A stretch of DNA of 64,000 bases from JANQPA01 sp964548175 (GCA_964548175.1 CAZJQS010000026.1:4498-68497), one strand, 5' to 3'. Counted from the stretch's first letter, positions 1-10,235 are shown. A program made the numbers and translations. The notes: generated by a model not told the origin, from the sequence alone.

Positions 1-508
1 TGAGGAAAATGGGCCACTGTTGGTTGAGGGGATTGGGGTAAAAACTGAGTTTGAGCACCTCTTCGGGCTGCTTGTATTTTTTTTCGGAAAAAAGAAAGGA
101 TTGTTCCCCAATGTCAAAGGGTAGTTTATTGGATAACCGCCGTATCCATTCATGATCCTGAAAACAGCCGACGAGAAAGACCGGCTGGTTTTGAAGATCT
201 TCTTGGGCAATTTCACCCGCAGCTTTTAGCTCTGTTTGCAGCGACCAGCGACGCTGATTGGTCATACTGGTGGCCAGGTCCTGAAATTGCTGCTGCTCCT
301 GAGCATTACGGGCATCGTGAATGATCAGTATTTTTCCATGCTGACGCAGGGCGTTGTATAAGTCCCAGCGGGAGGGACCGTCAGCCGACGGTCTGCTGCT
401 GAGGATGCTGGCGCCTGCATTTTCTGGCTGACTGAAAAAACCAAAGGTAATTGCAGTCACTACCAAAATAATAATGGCAATGGTCATGATTGGGTATCGG
501 GTATTCAT
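1..508 (-). CDS. membrane-anchored protein of unknown function, N-terminal part
   Basis: The reading frame starts at an ATG (complement of 506-508) and stays open off the left edge for 169 codons, so only the N-terminus is present. It begins MNTRYPIMTIAIIILVVTAI, a single membrane anchor or uncleaved signal at about residues 8-26. After it comes a soluble stretch with a beta-strand-like segment (KILIIHDAR) and later YPNPLNQQWPIF. I do not recognise the family. It is probably a periplasmic or secreted-side protein held in the inner membrane. The gene is followed upstream on the + strand by a strong hairpin (588-645) that separates it from the next minus-strand gene. Codon use and the open frame make it a real gene; the function is unknown. 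Confidence 0.6.
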   Translation of the reverse strand, partial: MNTRYPIMTIAIIILVVTAITFGFFSQPENAGASILSSRPSADGPSRWDLYNALRQHGKILIIHDARNAQEQQQFQDLATSMTNQRRWSLQTELKAAGEIAQEDLQNQPVFLVGCFQDHEWIRRLSNKLPFDIGEQSFLFSEKKYKQPEEVLKLSFYPNPLNQQWPIFL

Positions 509-587
509 GTTAGGGTAAAGCTGAGTTTTTCGAGATAGAGGCTTTCTTAAAAGGCTCACGACCTTTTGAGCCCGTCCATAATATCTT

Positions 588-645
588 TTTTTAGTGGTCT
601 TTTTTGAGGAAAAATGAATTTTTCCTCAAAAAAGACCACTAAAAA
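588..645. terminator. 27-bp hairpin, bidirectional terminator
   Basis: A perfect inverted repeat has arms at 588-614 and 619-645 and a TGAA loop at 615-618. Each arm carries the core AGTGGTCTTTTTTGAGG and ends in A/T tracts, so it can act as an intrinsic terminator on either strand. It sits just past the stop of the large minus-strand SprB gene and before the start of the partial minus-strand gene at the left edge, as expected for terminating the former. Confidence 0.7.
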
Positions 646-705
646 GAAATTTATTAGGCGGCGCAAAGGTGTACATTTCTTATAAGGCAACCTCTTTCTC
701 AAGGT

Positions 706-3700
706 TTATTTATTACCTAGGCTCAGAATCGTAATTTCTATTCGCTGGTTTTGTCGCCGTCCTTCCTCAGTATCATTACTGGCTATAGGGAATCGCTTGC
801 CATACCCCTTGTGAATAACCCGCCATTTGGCTATGCCAAGAGCGATCAGATAATCGGCAATGGATTTTGCCCTTGCAGTAGACAACTCATCACAGTACCA
901 GTCGGGCGGCAGGCTATTGGTATGTCCGCCGATCTCGATGGCGACAGAGGTGTTTTCTGTCAAAAAGGTATGCAATTCATCCAGCACAGGGTAGTAGCGT
1001 GCTTCGATATTGGTGCTGTCCGCCTGAAAATTAAGCGCTTCGATCCTGATCTTTTGGCCTTCTTCCACTTCCTCTACGACCAATTCAGGTATTTTCCTTT
1101 TTTCTACAAAAACAGACGCGGTATCTACACAGCCGTTATTATCCGTAATGCTGACGATGTGTTTACCGTAAGCAAGTCTGGAGGCTGTTGCGGTGCTTTC
1201 GCCATTATCCCAACTTACGGCATAGCCGGGTGTGCCTCCGCTGAATTCCACCATAGCTTTGCCATCTGCAGTGGTTTCATCCCTGGCGGCCTGAAGGAAT
1301 TGGGTGTTGATATCCATAGGGCTTGGCTGATCAAGCATTACGCTGGCTGTTGCGGTCTGGCCGATGGCATCTGTAATGGTCACTGCATATTCCCCGGCGG
1401 CCAGTTGATCGATCTGATTGCCGGAGAGCGCCGGATCATTCCATTGATATTCGAAAGGCCCTTTCCCTCCGTCCAGCCTGACCGTCAGGGCCCCGCTGGT
1501 TTGCCCATAACAAAGAACAGGGTTAGCAATATTTATATTGGCTGCAAGTGGAAGGATGTTTTCGGTAATTTCTACTTCGGCTGTGGTTGTACATCCATTT
1601 TGATCGGTAACAGTCACTGAATGCATGCCGGGAGCGAGCTTCTGGACTCGCTGAGTAGTTTCACCATTATCCCAGGCGAAGGCATAGCCGCCGGCGCCTC
1701 CGGAGACCTGTACGCCTGCTTTTCCGTCTTCATTATCGGTGCTGGCCGGTTCTATGCCGGTCATGGCGGTGGTCAATTCATCAGGTTGCCGGATGGTGAT
1801 CTGTGTGGTGGTGCTGTTGCCCACGGCATCGGAAATGGTGACGGCATATTCACCTGCGGCCAGCTTGTCGGCTGTATTTCCGCTTAATTCCGACTTGCTC
1901 CACTGGAACTGGAACGGCCCTTTTCCTCCCTGAATATTGACCTGTAAGGCTGCAGTAGCATCGCCAAAACATTGGATTTCGGCGGCCTGCTCGATGGCGG
2001 CCGTCAGGGGCAGGATGTTTTCTGTAATCTCCATTTCAGCAGTAGTGGTGCATCCATTCTGGTCCGTGACGGTTACGGTATGAACGCCCGGCGTCAGTCT
2101 CTGAGCTTGCTGAGTGGTTTCGCCATTGTCCCAGGCGAAGGCATAGCCGCCGGCGCCTCCCGAGACCTTTACGCCTGCTTTTCCATCTTCATTATCGGTG
2201 CTGGCCGGCTCTATGCCGGCCATGGCGGCGGTCAGCTGCTCAGGTTGCCGGATGTTGACCTGGGCAGTGGTGCTGTTGCCTGCAGCATCGGAAATGGTAA
2301 CGGCATATTCACCTGCGGCCAGCTTATCGGCTGTATTTCCGCTTAATTCCGGCTTATTCCACTGGAACTGGAACGGCCCTTTCCCTCCTTGTCTGTTTAC
2401 CTTTAGGGCGGCAGTAGCATCGCCGAAGCACTGGATGGTGGCGGTCTGCTCAATGTCTGCTGTTAAGGGCAGTATGTTTTCTCCGATCTCTACCTCGAAA
2501 GTAGCTGAACATCCCTTATCGTCAGTAACGGTGACGGTATGAGCACCCGGCGCCAGCTGTGTAGCCTGGGCCTTCGTTTCTCCGTTTTCCCAGGCGTAGG
2601 TATAGTTGCCGCTGCCGCCTTTGGCCTGCACCGTAGCCTGGCCATCTTCATTATCGGTGCTGGCAGGCTCTGCCGCGGTCAGGCTAACTTCAATGGCATT
2701 GGGTTGTTCGATGGTAATAGAGGTAATAGCGCTGTTGTTGACGGCATCGGTTACGGTCAGCTGATAAGTACCTGCCGCCAAACCGGTCAGTGCCTCACCT
2801 TGTTGTTCGGCTCCGGCCCATTCGAGCCGGAAGGGTCCTTTACCGCCGGAGCGATTGACTTTCAAGGCGGCTGTAGGTTCGCCGAAGCAAGTGATGGTTG
2901 CAGTTTGTTCGATAGTGGCTACCAGTGGCAGTATATTTTCAGTGATGTTGACCTCGGCAGTGGTGGTGCAGCCGTTCCGGTCGGTGACGGTGACGGTATG
3001 CATCCCCGGGGCCAGTTGGTTAGCTTGCTGAGTGGTTTCGCCGTTATCCCAGGCGTAGGAATAATTTCCTGTTCCGCCTAGTGCTTTCACGGCCGCCTTC
3101 CCGTCCTGATTATCGGTGCTGGCGGGATCGATAGCAGTGGCGGTTGCTTTGAGCTGATCAGGTTGTTGGACATTGAACTGAGCCTGCGCCACAGTGCCTT
3201 CCGAATCGGTGATGCTGACGGTATAGGCGCCTGCGGGGAGCTGCGTCAATTCTGCAGTGGTGGCGCTATTATGGTCCCATTGGAAAGTAAATGGTCCTTT
3301 TCCTCCGCTGACACTTGCCTGAATCGCCGCAGTCGAAGCGCCGAAGCATTCGATGGTCCCGGTCTGCTCGACGTTGGCTACCAGCGGCAGTATGTTCTCG
3401 GTGATATTGACCTCGGCAGTGGTGGTGCAGCCGTTCCGGTCAGTAACAGTGACGGTATGTACCCCCGGGGCCAGTTGGTTAGCTTGCTGAGTGGTTTCGC
3501 CGTTATCCCAGGCGTAGGAATAATTTCCTGTTCCGCCTAGTGCTTTCACGGCCGCCTTCCCGTCCTGATTATCGGTGCTGGCGGGATCGATAGCAGTGGC
3601 GGTTGCTTTGAGCTGATCAGGTTGTTGGACATTGAACTGAGCCTGCGCCACAGTGCCTTCCGAATCGGTGATGCTGACGGTATAGGCGCCTGCGGGGAGC

Positions 3701-6588
3701 TGCGTCAATTCTGCAGTGGTGGCGCTATTATGGTCCCATTGGAAAGTAAATGGTCCTTTTCCTCCGCTGACACTTGCCTGAATCGCCGCAGTCGAAGCGC
3801 CGAAGCATTCGATGGTCCCGGTCTGCTCGACGTTGGCTACCAGCGGCAGTATGTTCTCGGTGATATTGACCTCGGCAGTGGTGATGCAGCCCTTATCGTC
3901 TTTTATGGTTACGGTATGCAAGCCCGGGGCCAGTTTAGTGGCCTGGGCTCCGGTTTCGCCATTGTCCCACTGAAAGGTGTAATTTCCCGATCCTCCGGAG
4001 GCGGTTGCAGTGGCCTGGCCATCTTCATTGTTGGTGCTGGCTGGTCCATCAGCGATTGCTTTTGCGGTCAGGGCATCCGGTTCTTCGATCACGAAGGAAG
4101 CCGTGGTAGTGGTTCCTTCGACATCGGTGATGCGGACTGAGTAGTTACCTGCCGGCAGTTCGCTGAGGGTATTTTCGGTATGGTTGTTATGGTTCCATTG
4201 ATACTGGAAAGGACCTTTACCACCGTTGACGACAGCGCGAAGTCCGGCAGTGGCCTGTCCGTTGCACTCAATTTGTTCGGTCTGTTCAATGGTGGCGGTC
4301 AGCGGCAGTATATTCTCGGTAATTTGCACTTCAGCAATGGTCTGGCAATCGTTTTGGTCGGTTATGGTAACGGAATGGACGCCGGGGCCGAGTCGTTTTG
4401 CGGTCGGTGTGATCTCGCCATTATCCCAGGTATAGGAGAGGCTGCCGTTTCCTCCGGTGACTTCCACCTGAGCCTGACCATTGGTTTGTCCTACGCCGGC
4501 CGGTTGAAGCACACTGATCTGGGCCTGAATAGCATCCGGCTGTTCCAACTGATAGGAAGCGGTTACCTTTGCGCCCTGAATATCGGTGATGGTGACGCTA
4601 TAATTCCCTGCAGCCAGGCCTGACGCCTCAGCGCCATTTTGATCATTTGCACTCCATTGGTACTGATAAGGGCCTTTACCTCCCTGAGCATTCACTTTTA
4701 AGCTTCCATTTGCCTCACCATTACAATCGATTTGTTGAACGGTCTGTATGGCGGCGGTGAGCGGAAGAATATCTTCAGAGATATTTACGGTAGCGGTGGA
4801 AGAACAGCCGTTTTGATCTGTGACCGTCACGGTATGGTCTCCGGGGGGCAGGGTAGTGGCATTCGCCTGCGTTTCGCCATTATCCCATTTAAAGGTAAAT
4901 GGAGCGACGCCTCCTGAGACGACTTCTACGCTGGCCTGCCCATCTGAGAGGCCTGTGGAAGCCGGGGCTACGACCTGAATCTGCAGTTCTAGTCCTTTTC
5001 CTGGGGCTATGGTATAATCAGCCTTGGCGGTATTACCCTCGCCATCGGTGATGGTCAGGCTGTAAGAGCCTTGCGGCAGGTTATTGACGGAGGCTTCCGT
5101 TGCTCCTGTGCTCCACTGGTAGGCGAAGGGAGGTTTTCCGCCTTCGATTTGGACGGCCAGTTCTGCATTACTGCCACCTGGGCAATCCAGTTCTTTTATG
5201 GGGTTGATCGCTGCTACGAGTGGTTGAACGGCTCTGCTGATGTTTACCTCGGTTACGGCAGAGCAGCCGTTCTCATCGGTAACGGTTACCTGATGAATGC
5301 CTTCAGATAAAGCAGCTGCCTGAGCGCCGGTTTCGCCGTTATCCCAGCGATAGGAGTAGGTTCCACTTCCTCCGCCTGCGGTAACCGTGGCGGCGCCGTC
5401 AGCGGCTCCGGGAGCGCTTTCCGGTTGATCCATGCCCGTATTAGCAGTAACATTGGGATCGGGAATATCTACTTTAGAAATCTTTTGATTGCCTCTGCTG
5501 TCGGTAACGGTGAGTTCATAGGCGCCCGCTCCGATGTTTTCCAGCCGGTCAGTAGTATTGCCGTTGCTCCATTGGTATTGGTAAGGGGGGGCGCCGCCCA
5601 CGACGCGGGCGCTGATGACAGCATCTTCCCCCTGAGCATTACAGCTGAGTTCTTTTTCCAGCTTAGCGGTTACGGTCATATTAGAAGCTTTCTGGATGAG
5701 GAATAATCCTTTATCTTCTGTAGCCACCCAAATACCATCGTCCCGGTCAGCCGCCATAGCCGTTGCAAATTCGCTGGTGTAATATTGAGCGGGGCCGTAA
5801 ACATTGACTTTTTCCGTTTTGGGATTGTAGCTGGTAATGACGTCGGAAGCGACCCAGAGCAGCCCGTTTTTATCGAATATCATATCTGTCAGGCGTCCTT
5901 CCGTGCTTCGTGGAGGGAGTTCGATAGGATACCAGGTATCTTTCCGGTCGAGGTTGCCGAAATAATCAGAAGTCAGCAGCCAGTCACCTGAGGGGCCGAC
6001 GGCTACGCTTAAAATGTCGAAGTATCTTTCCAGCAATTCCCATTTGCCGTTTTTTCCTACCAAAACACCCTCCTTAGTGGCGATCCACTCTCTGCCGAGA
6101 GTATCCAGGTAGATGGTGTTGACGTAGTTGGATTTCAGTTTGGAAGTGCGGTCGTTGAATTCTTCGAGCAGGCGCAGGGAGGGCTGTGTTTTCAATTTAA
6201 AGGCGCCTGATTCGGAGGTGCCCAGCCAGAGTTCATCTTTACCGGCATTATAGGTAGCGGCGGTAAGGACGTTATCGTTGGTGAGGACATTATTCAGGAC
6301 TTCGTTGAGCTCGTCTTTGTTCCAGAAGAGGTTGGCATTACCTCCGGGTATGGAGATGAGGGATTGATCAAGGGAGGAAAGCCTGGCTGGTTCGGCATAG
6401 CTTAGGTCGTATACCTTGAAAAGGCCTTCGCCATTGGCTATCCATTTGACGTTTTCATCATCGACATAAATATTTATTATGGCGGATTGCCGGTTGACTG
6501 CGTCGCAGCGGATGACCTGCATCGGATCATCCTGTGCGGATAATAATGTTGTCAGTAGTATGAAGAATAAGAGTATGAATTTTCTCAT
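706..6588 (-). CDS. giant SprB-repeat surface protein with propeller N-terminus and OmpA C-terminus
   Basis: This is a 1960-residue secreted protein. Residues 1-18 are a signal peptide ending LLSAQ. Residues ~20-305 look like two-component-regulator propeller repeats (for example LWLGTSESGAFKL, EWIATKEGVLVG, IWVATEDKGLF). Residues ~307-1840 hold about 20 SprB-type repeats arranged as ten two-repeat units of ~153 residues, with recurring motifs such as GGKGPFQYQW, AGxYxVTITD, WDNGET and HTVTVTDxNGC. The last ~115 residues form an OmpA-like peptidoglycan-binding domain (IEIGGHTNS, LSTARAKSIADYL, GYGKRFPIASN, RRQNQRIEI). SprB repeats are known from the Flavobacterium gliding adhesin. The OmpA end, instead of a type IX sorting tail, suggests anchoring to the cell wall with the repeats exposed. 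Exact function is unknown; the repeats suggest adhesion. Confidence 0.85.
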   Translation of the reverse strand: MRKFILLFFILLTTLLSAQDDPMQVIRCDAVNRQSAIINIYVDDENVKWIANGEGLFKVYDLSYAEPARLSSLDQSLISIPGGNANLFWNKDELNEVLNNVLTNDNVLTAATYNAGKDELWLGTSESGAFKLKTQPSLRLLEEFNDRTSKLKSNYVNTIYLDTLGREWIATKEGVLVGKNGKWELLERYFDILSVAVGPSGDWLLTSDYFGNLDRKDTWYPIELPPRSTEGRLTDMIFDKNGLLWVASDVITSYNPKTEKVNVYGPAQYYTSEFATAMAADRDDGIWVATEDKGLFLIQKASNMTVTAKLEKELSCNAQGEDAVISARVVGGAPPYQYQWSNGNTTDRLENIGAGAYELTVTDSRGNQKISKVDIPDPNVTANTGMDQPESAPGAADGAATVTAGGGSGTYSYRWDNGETGAQAAALSEGIHQVTVTDENGCSAVTEVNISRAVQPLVAAINPIKELDCPGGSNAELAVQIEGGKPPFAYQWSTGATEASVNNLPQGSYSLTITDGEGNTAKADYTIAPGKGLELQIQVVAPASTGLSDGQASVEVVSGGVAPFTFKWDNGETQANATTLPPGDHTVTVTDQNGCSSTATVNISEDILPLTAAIQTVQQIDCNGEANGSLKVNAQGGKGPYQYQWSANDQNGAEASGLAAGNYSVTITDIQGAKVTASYQLEQPDAIQAQISVLQPAGVGQTNGQAQVEVTGGNGSLSYTWDNGEITPTAKRLGPGVHSVTITDQNDCQTIAEVQITENILPLTATIEQTEQIECNGQATAGLRAVVNGGKGPFQYQWNHNNHTENTLSELPAGNYSVRITDVEGTTTTASFVIEEPDALTAKAIADGPASTNNEDGQATATASGGSGNYTFQWDNGETGAQATKLAPGLHTVTIKDDKGCITTAEVNITENILPLVANVEQTGTIECFGASTAAIQASVSGGKGPFTFQWDHNSATTAELTQLPAGAYTVSITDSEGTVAQAQFNVQQPDQLKATATAIDPASTDNQDGKAAVKALGGTGNYSYAWDNGETTQQANQLAPGVHTVTVTDRNGCTTTAEVNITENILPLVANVEQTGTIECFGASTAAIQASVSGGKGPFTFQWDHNSATTAELTQLPAGAYTVSITDSEGTVAQAQFNVQQPDQLKATATAIDPASTDNQDGKAAVKALGGTGNYSYAWDNGETTQQANQLAPGMHTVTVTDRNGCTTTAEVNITENILPLVATIEQTATITCFGEPTAALKVNRSGGKGPFRLEWAGAEQQGEALTGLAAGTYQLTVTDAVNNSAITSITIEQPNAIEVSLTAAEPASTDNEDGQATVQAKGGSGNYTYAWENGETKAQATQLAPGAHTVTVTDDKGCSATFEVEIGENILPLTADIEQTATIQCFGDATAALKVNRQGGKGPFQFQWNKPELSGNTADKLAAGEYAVTISDAAGNSTTAQVNIRQPEQLTAAMAGIEPASTDNEDGKAGVKVSGGAGGYAFAWDNGETTQQAQRLTPGVHTVTVTDQNGCTTTAEMEITENILPLTAAIEQAAEIQCFGDATAALQVNIQGGKGPFQFQWSKSELSGNTADKLAAGEYAVTISDAVGNSTTTQITIRQPDELTTAMTGIEPASTDNEDGKAGVQVSGGAGGYAFAWDNGETTQRVQKLAPGMHSVTVTDQNGCTTTAEVEITENILPLAANINIANPVLCYGQTSGALTVRLDGGKGPFEYQWNDPALSGNQIDQLAAGEYAVTITDAIGQTATASVMLDQPSPMDINTQFLQAARDETTADGKAMVEFSGGTPGYAVSWDNGESTATASRLAYGKHIVSITDNNGCVDTASVFVEKRKIPELVVEEVEEGQKIRIEALNFQADSTNIEARYYPVLDELHTFLTENTSVAIEIGGHTNSLPPDWYCDELSTARAKSIADYLIALGIAKWRVIHKGYGKRFPIASNDTEEGRRQNQRIEITILSLGNK
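2951..3868 (-). repeat. near-identical 459-bp tandem duplication inside the SprB gene
   Basis: Bases 2951-3409 and 3410-3868 are two copies of a 459-bp unit (153 codons, two SprB repeats). The copies differ at a few sites at their left end, around 2984-3001 versus 3443-3460. I read the last ~390 bases as identical. The other eight units of the gene are clearly diverged, so this pair arose recently by unequal crossing-over or was homogenised by gene conversion. Confidence 0.85.
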
Positions 6589-6843
6589 AGGGTAAATGAA
6601 ATTCTTTTGTAGGTCGTATTTAGATTATCAACATCCCGAAAAAGAAGCGGTTTGCCTGTTTGCCGCAGGACTGGCCCATTTCGAATTTTATTTATTGATA
6701 GGAACGAAATTTTTCAATAGAAAATTGTAGGGGGTTTTCCTCAAAAAGGATCATTGAAAAATAATAATATAGGCTTCGATGTTGGGTGAAATGCTTAAAT
6801 TTCAGAACAATAATCGTTCAATAGTCCAAATATCCATTTTAAC

Positions 6844-8127
6844 ATGTCTATACAAGAAACAGAAGACCAATTAACTCCGGATCAGCTCCCGGAAGAATCG
6901 CAAGAATTTGTTAAGCAAGCTGTAGCGCCGGTATCTGCGGCACGCAGGATCAATTATCTTGATGAGCTCAGAGGCTTTGCCCTTTTGGGGATATTGATCA
7001 TGAACATCCAGGATTTTTCTATGGTGGAGGCTTCCTATTTTAATCCTACAGCCCAGGAGCCTGCTGAGGGACTGAACCTGTTTACCTATCTGTACACCCA
7101 CTTTTTTGCGGATATGAAAATGATGACCCTGTTTTCCATGTTGTTTGGGGCCGGGATGCTGCTTTTTGTAGAAAAGGCAAGGGAAAAAAGAGGGAAGTCC
7201 ATTGGTCTTCACTACAGGAGAATGTTATGGTTATTGATCTTCGGTATGATCCATGCCTATTTCATTTGGAGGGGGGACATTTTGGTGGTGTACGCCATAA
7301 GCGGCGTGGTCATTTATTGGTTTAAGAAAGCGGACCCGACGGCATTGATTATTGTGGGAGTGATTTTCTTTTTCATGTTCAGTTTATTCAGTTATTCTCT
7401 TGACATTTTCTGGGAGGTGATTCCGGAGCCTGACCGGCAAGAGCTTCAGGCTGTTATGCATCCCGGCGATGAAGCCATTGCAGCTGAAGTGTCCGGCTAC
7501 AGTGGTAGTTTGTCTGCCATTCATCAGGAGCGAGTGTCAGACACGATCGAAAGGCAATCGGGCATAATGGTTTACATCTGGCGGGTTCTGGCCAATATGT
7601 TGTTCGGTATGGCGCTTTTCAAGCTGGGTATTTTAAAAGGGGAAAGGACCGGTCGGTTTTATAAAATTATGACCGTTGCCGGGTTTGGCATTGGTTTTTT
7701 ATTGATCAGTCTGGGAGTGAGCTATAATTTTCAGCATGAGTGGGATGCCCGTTATTATTTTGCTCTAGGTTTTCAGTTCAATTATTTCGGGAGCCTTTTT
7801 GTAGCCCTCGGCTATATTGGCCTTATCGCCTTATGGTCCAGATCTGATTTTCTGTCTGATCTCAAGCGAAGGCTGGCGGCAGTCGGCCGCATGGCATTCA
7901 CTAATTATATTCTGCAATCGATCATTTGTACGACGATCTTTTATGGTTTCGGCTTTGGGCTGTTCAATCAATTGGATCGTTTCGCCCAGCAACTGATCGT
8001 TGTTGGGGTATGGATCGTTTTGTTGGCCTTTTCGCCCTGGTGGTTGAAGCGCTATCGTTTTGGGCCGCTGGAATGGTTGTGGCGGACCCTGACTTATTGG
8101 AAGCGACAGCCGATGAAAAGGTTTTAA
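6844..8127 (+). CDS. DUF418 family membrane protein
   Basis: The 427-residue polytopic protein has a soluble N-terminus of ~40 residues and then the family signature RRINYLDELRGFALLGILIM. Several hydrophobic helices follow (for example LLIFGMIHAYFIW, ALIIVGVIFFFMFSLF, FLLISLGVSY, LIALWSRSDF). The C-terminal part (AAVGRMAFTNYILQSIICT, WWLKRYRFGPLEWLWRTLTY) is the conserved DUF418 domain. Proteins of this family are predicted inner-membrane transporters or acyltransferase-3-like proteins with no settled function. The start ATG follows 255 bases of non-coding DNA shared with the divergent SprB gene. It stands alone, 78 bases ahead of the S9 peptidase gene. Confidence 0.85.
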   Translation: MSIQETEDQLTPDQLPEESQEFVKQAVAPVSAARRINYLDELRGFALLGILIMNIQDFSMVEASYFNPTAQEPAEGLNLFTYLYTHFFADMKMMTLFSMLFGAGMLLFVEKAREKRGKSIGLHYRRMLWLLIFGMIHAYFIWRGDILVVYAISGVVIYWFKKADPTALIIVGVIFFFMFSLFSYSLDIFWEVIPEPDRQELQAVMHPGDEAIAAEVSGYSGSLSAIHQERVSDTIERQSGIMVYIWRVLANMLFGMALFKLGILKGERTGRFYKIMTVAGFGIGFLLISLGVSYNFQHEWDARYYFALGFQFNYFGSLFVALGYIGLIALWSRSDFLSDLKRRLAAVGRMAFTNYILQSIICTTIFYGFGFGLFNQLDRFAQQLIVVGVWIVLLAFSPWWLKRYRFGPLEWLWRTLTYWKRQPMKRF

Positions 8128-8205
8128 ATGGATCATTCCTTATTCTCTTTTTTACTATCTTACTATGGTACTAATCACATATTGGCAATCAAAAAAAGTT
8201 AAAGT

Positions 8206-10218
8206 ATGAAAAAATTACTCTTTTGGCTATTTGTATTCGGATTTGCCATCCAATTGCCGGGCCAGCTGGCTAAGGAACGTTTATCTCTTGATTATTACGG
8301 CGATTACGAGACGGCTTCAAACCCAAGGTTGTCGCCGGATGGGAAGCAAGTCCTGTATTCCCGGACCTGGATTAACTTAAAAGATGATCGAAGGGAAACG
8401 GACCTTTGGATCGTTAATATTGACGGATCGATGAATCGATTTTTTCTGAACGGCTCGAACGGCTCCTGGTCTCCGGATGGGACGAAAGTAGCTTTTACAC
8501 GTAAAGGCGAGCCGGAAGGCACTCAGATCTTCATTAAGTATCTGGGCGCAGAAGGAGAACCTACTCAAATTACCAAACTGGAGAAATCGCCATCCAGTAT
8601 GGAGTGGTCGCCGGATGGAAAATACATTGCCTTCCGGATGCATATAGACGCCGAGCCGGCACTTAAGATGACCGATATTCCAAAGCCGCCGAAAGGGGCC
8701 AACTGGACTAAAGCTCCACGGGTCATTGACCAGGTGGACTACCGCCAGGATCGGGTAGGTTTCCTGGAGCAGGGCTACACCCAGATCTTTATTGTGCCTG
8801 CCGAAGGAGGAACTGCCCGCCAGGTGACTACCGGCGATTGGGAGGTAAGCAGCGGACTGGAATGGACCAAAGACAGCAAGAAGATCATTTTCACCAGCTA
8901 CAGAAAGCCGGAGGCGGAATACGCACGCGGCCAATCCAATCTTTACTCCGTTGACATTATGTCAGGCGACATTACTGAATTGACCACCCGGGAAGGATCG
9001 GAAGGGGGCGCTGCGGTTTCTCCTGATGGTAAAAAAGTTGCTTTTGTAGGCTCCATCTATACCAGGAATTTTTATCAGGACCGCAAGATGTTTGTAATGG
9101 ACATCGATGGGAGCAATGTCAAGATGATCTCAGAAAGCCTGGATCAGACCCCCGGCAGTCCTACCTGGGCGTCTGACGGTTCCGGCGTTTATTTTGACGT
9201 ACGCGAATTCGGCGTGAGCAATCTTTACTTTGCCGATTTGAACGGTAAGGTCAAAAAAGTGACTGACGGCAACCATATGCTGAGTACGGATGACATTTCC
9301 GGCAGCGGACAGGCTGTAGGGGTGCGCACCGACCCGCACAACCCACCGGATATTGTGGCTTTCAACCTGAAGTCACCTTCCAATATCAAACAGATCACGG
9401 ATGTGAACAGCGATATTCTGGATTTTGTAACATTGGGCGAAGTGGAAGAGGTTTGGTATGAATCAAAGGACGGCACTAAAGTACAGGGCTGGATCGTCAA
9501 GCCTCCGCAATTCGATCCGAATAAAAAATACCCTCTGGTATTGCGTATCCACGGCGGCCCTCATAGTATGTACAATGTCGGATTTAATTACAACTTCCAG
9601 TTGCATGCTGCTCAGGATCAGGTGGTTTTGTACACTAACCCCCGAGGTTCCACCGGCTATGGTTACGATTTTGCCAATGCCATCCAGAATGCCTATCCGG
9701 GTAATGATTATGACGATCTGATGGCAGGTGTGGATGAGGTCATTTCCCGTGGCTATATCGACGAAGACAAGATGTACGTTTACGGTGGTAGCGGCGGTGG
9801 AGTGCTTACCAGCTGGATCGTCGGGCATACTGATCGTTTTGCCGCCGCCTCTGTGAATTATCCGGTGACGAACTGGTTCTCCTTCGTAGGTACAACGGAC
9901 GGTTCCGGGTGGTACTACAATTTTGAAAAATTCCCATGGGAAGATCCAACCGAGCACATACAAAGATCACCGTTAATGTATGTTGGCAACGTTAAAACAC
10001 CAACTATGCTGATGTGTGGGGAGGATGACCTGCGCACGCCGATCTCTCAGACGGAAGAATACTATCAGGCCCTCAAAATGAATAAGGTGCCGACGGTCAT
10101 GATCCGCTTTAATGAAGAGTTTCACGGCACCAGCAGCAAGCCTTCGAACTTCTTAAGAACACAAGGCTATTTGAATGCCTGGTTTGAAAAGCACAATACG
10201 AAAAAGGCGAAGCCGTGA
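8206..10218 (+). CDS. S9 family prolyl oligopeptidase-type serine peptidase
   Basis: The 670-residue exported peptidase has a signal peptide at residues 1-20. Residues ~30-410 are a beta-propeller with WD40-like PD40 repeats (NPRLSPDGKQVLYSR, NGSWSPDGTKVAFTR, SMEWSPDGKYIAFR, GAAVSPDGKKVAFVG). The alpha/beta-hydrolase domain begins at about residue 425. The nucleophile is Ser529 in YGGSGGG, with probable Asp607 or Asp608 (CGEDDLRTP) and His640 (FHGTSS). The oxyanion region is LRIHGGPHSMY. Members of the acylaminoacyl-peptidase/dipeptidyl-peptidase branch cut short peptides in the periplasm. The family is sure; the substrate is not known. A hairpin follows the stop. Confidence 0.9.
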   Translation: MKKLLFWLFVFGFAIQLPGQLAKERLSLDYYGDYETASNPRLSPDGKQVLYSRTWINLKDDRRETDLWIVNIDGSMNRFFLNGSNGSWSPDGTKVAFTRKGEPEGTQIFIKYLGAEGEPTQITKLEKSPSSMEWSPDGKYIAFRMHIDAEPALKMTDIPKPPKGANWTKAPRVIDQVDYRQDRVGFLEQGYTQIFIVPAEGGTARQVTTGDWEVSSGLEWTKDSKKIIFTSYRKPEAEYARGQSNLYSVDIMSGDITELTTREGSEGGAAVSPDGKKVAFVGSIYTRNFYQDRKMFVMDIDGSNVKMISESLDQTPGSPTWASDGSGVYFDVREFGVSNLYFADLNGKVKKVTDGNHMLSTDDISGSGQAVGVRTDPHNPPDIVAFNLKSPSNIKQITDVNSDILDFVTLGEVEEVWYESKDGTKVQGWIVKPPQFDPNKKYPLVLRIHGGPHSMYNVGFNYNFQLHAAQDQVVLYTNPRGSTGYGYDFANAIQNAYPGNDYDDLMAGVDEVISRGYIDEDKMYVYGGSGGGVLTSWIVGHTDRFAAASVNYPVTNWFSFVGTTDGSGWYYNFEKFPWEDPTEHIQRSPLMYVGNVKTPTMLMCGEDDLRTPISQTEEYYQALKMNKVPTVMIRFNEEFHGTSSKPSNFLRTQGYLNAWFEKHNTKKAKP

Positions 10219-10235
10219 CGTAGCAATTGCTGATG

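Noticed and set aside
751..5991. Many + strand ORFs of 60-290 codons across the SprB gene
   Set aside because: They are opposite-strand shadows of the repetitive minus-strand gene; they repeat with its period and have Cys/Gly/Ser-rich compositions without domains.
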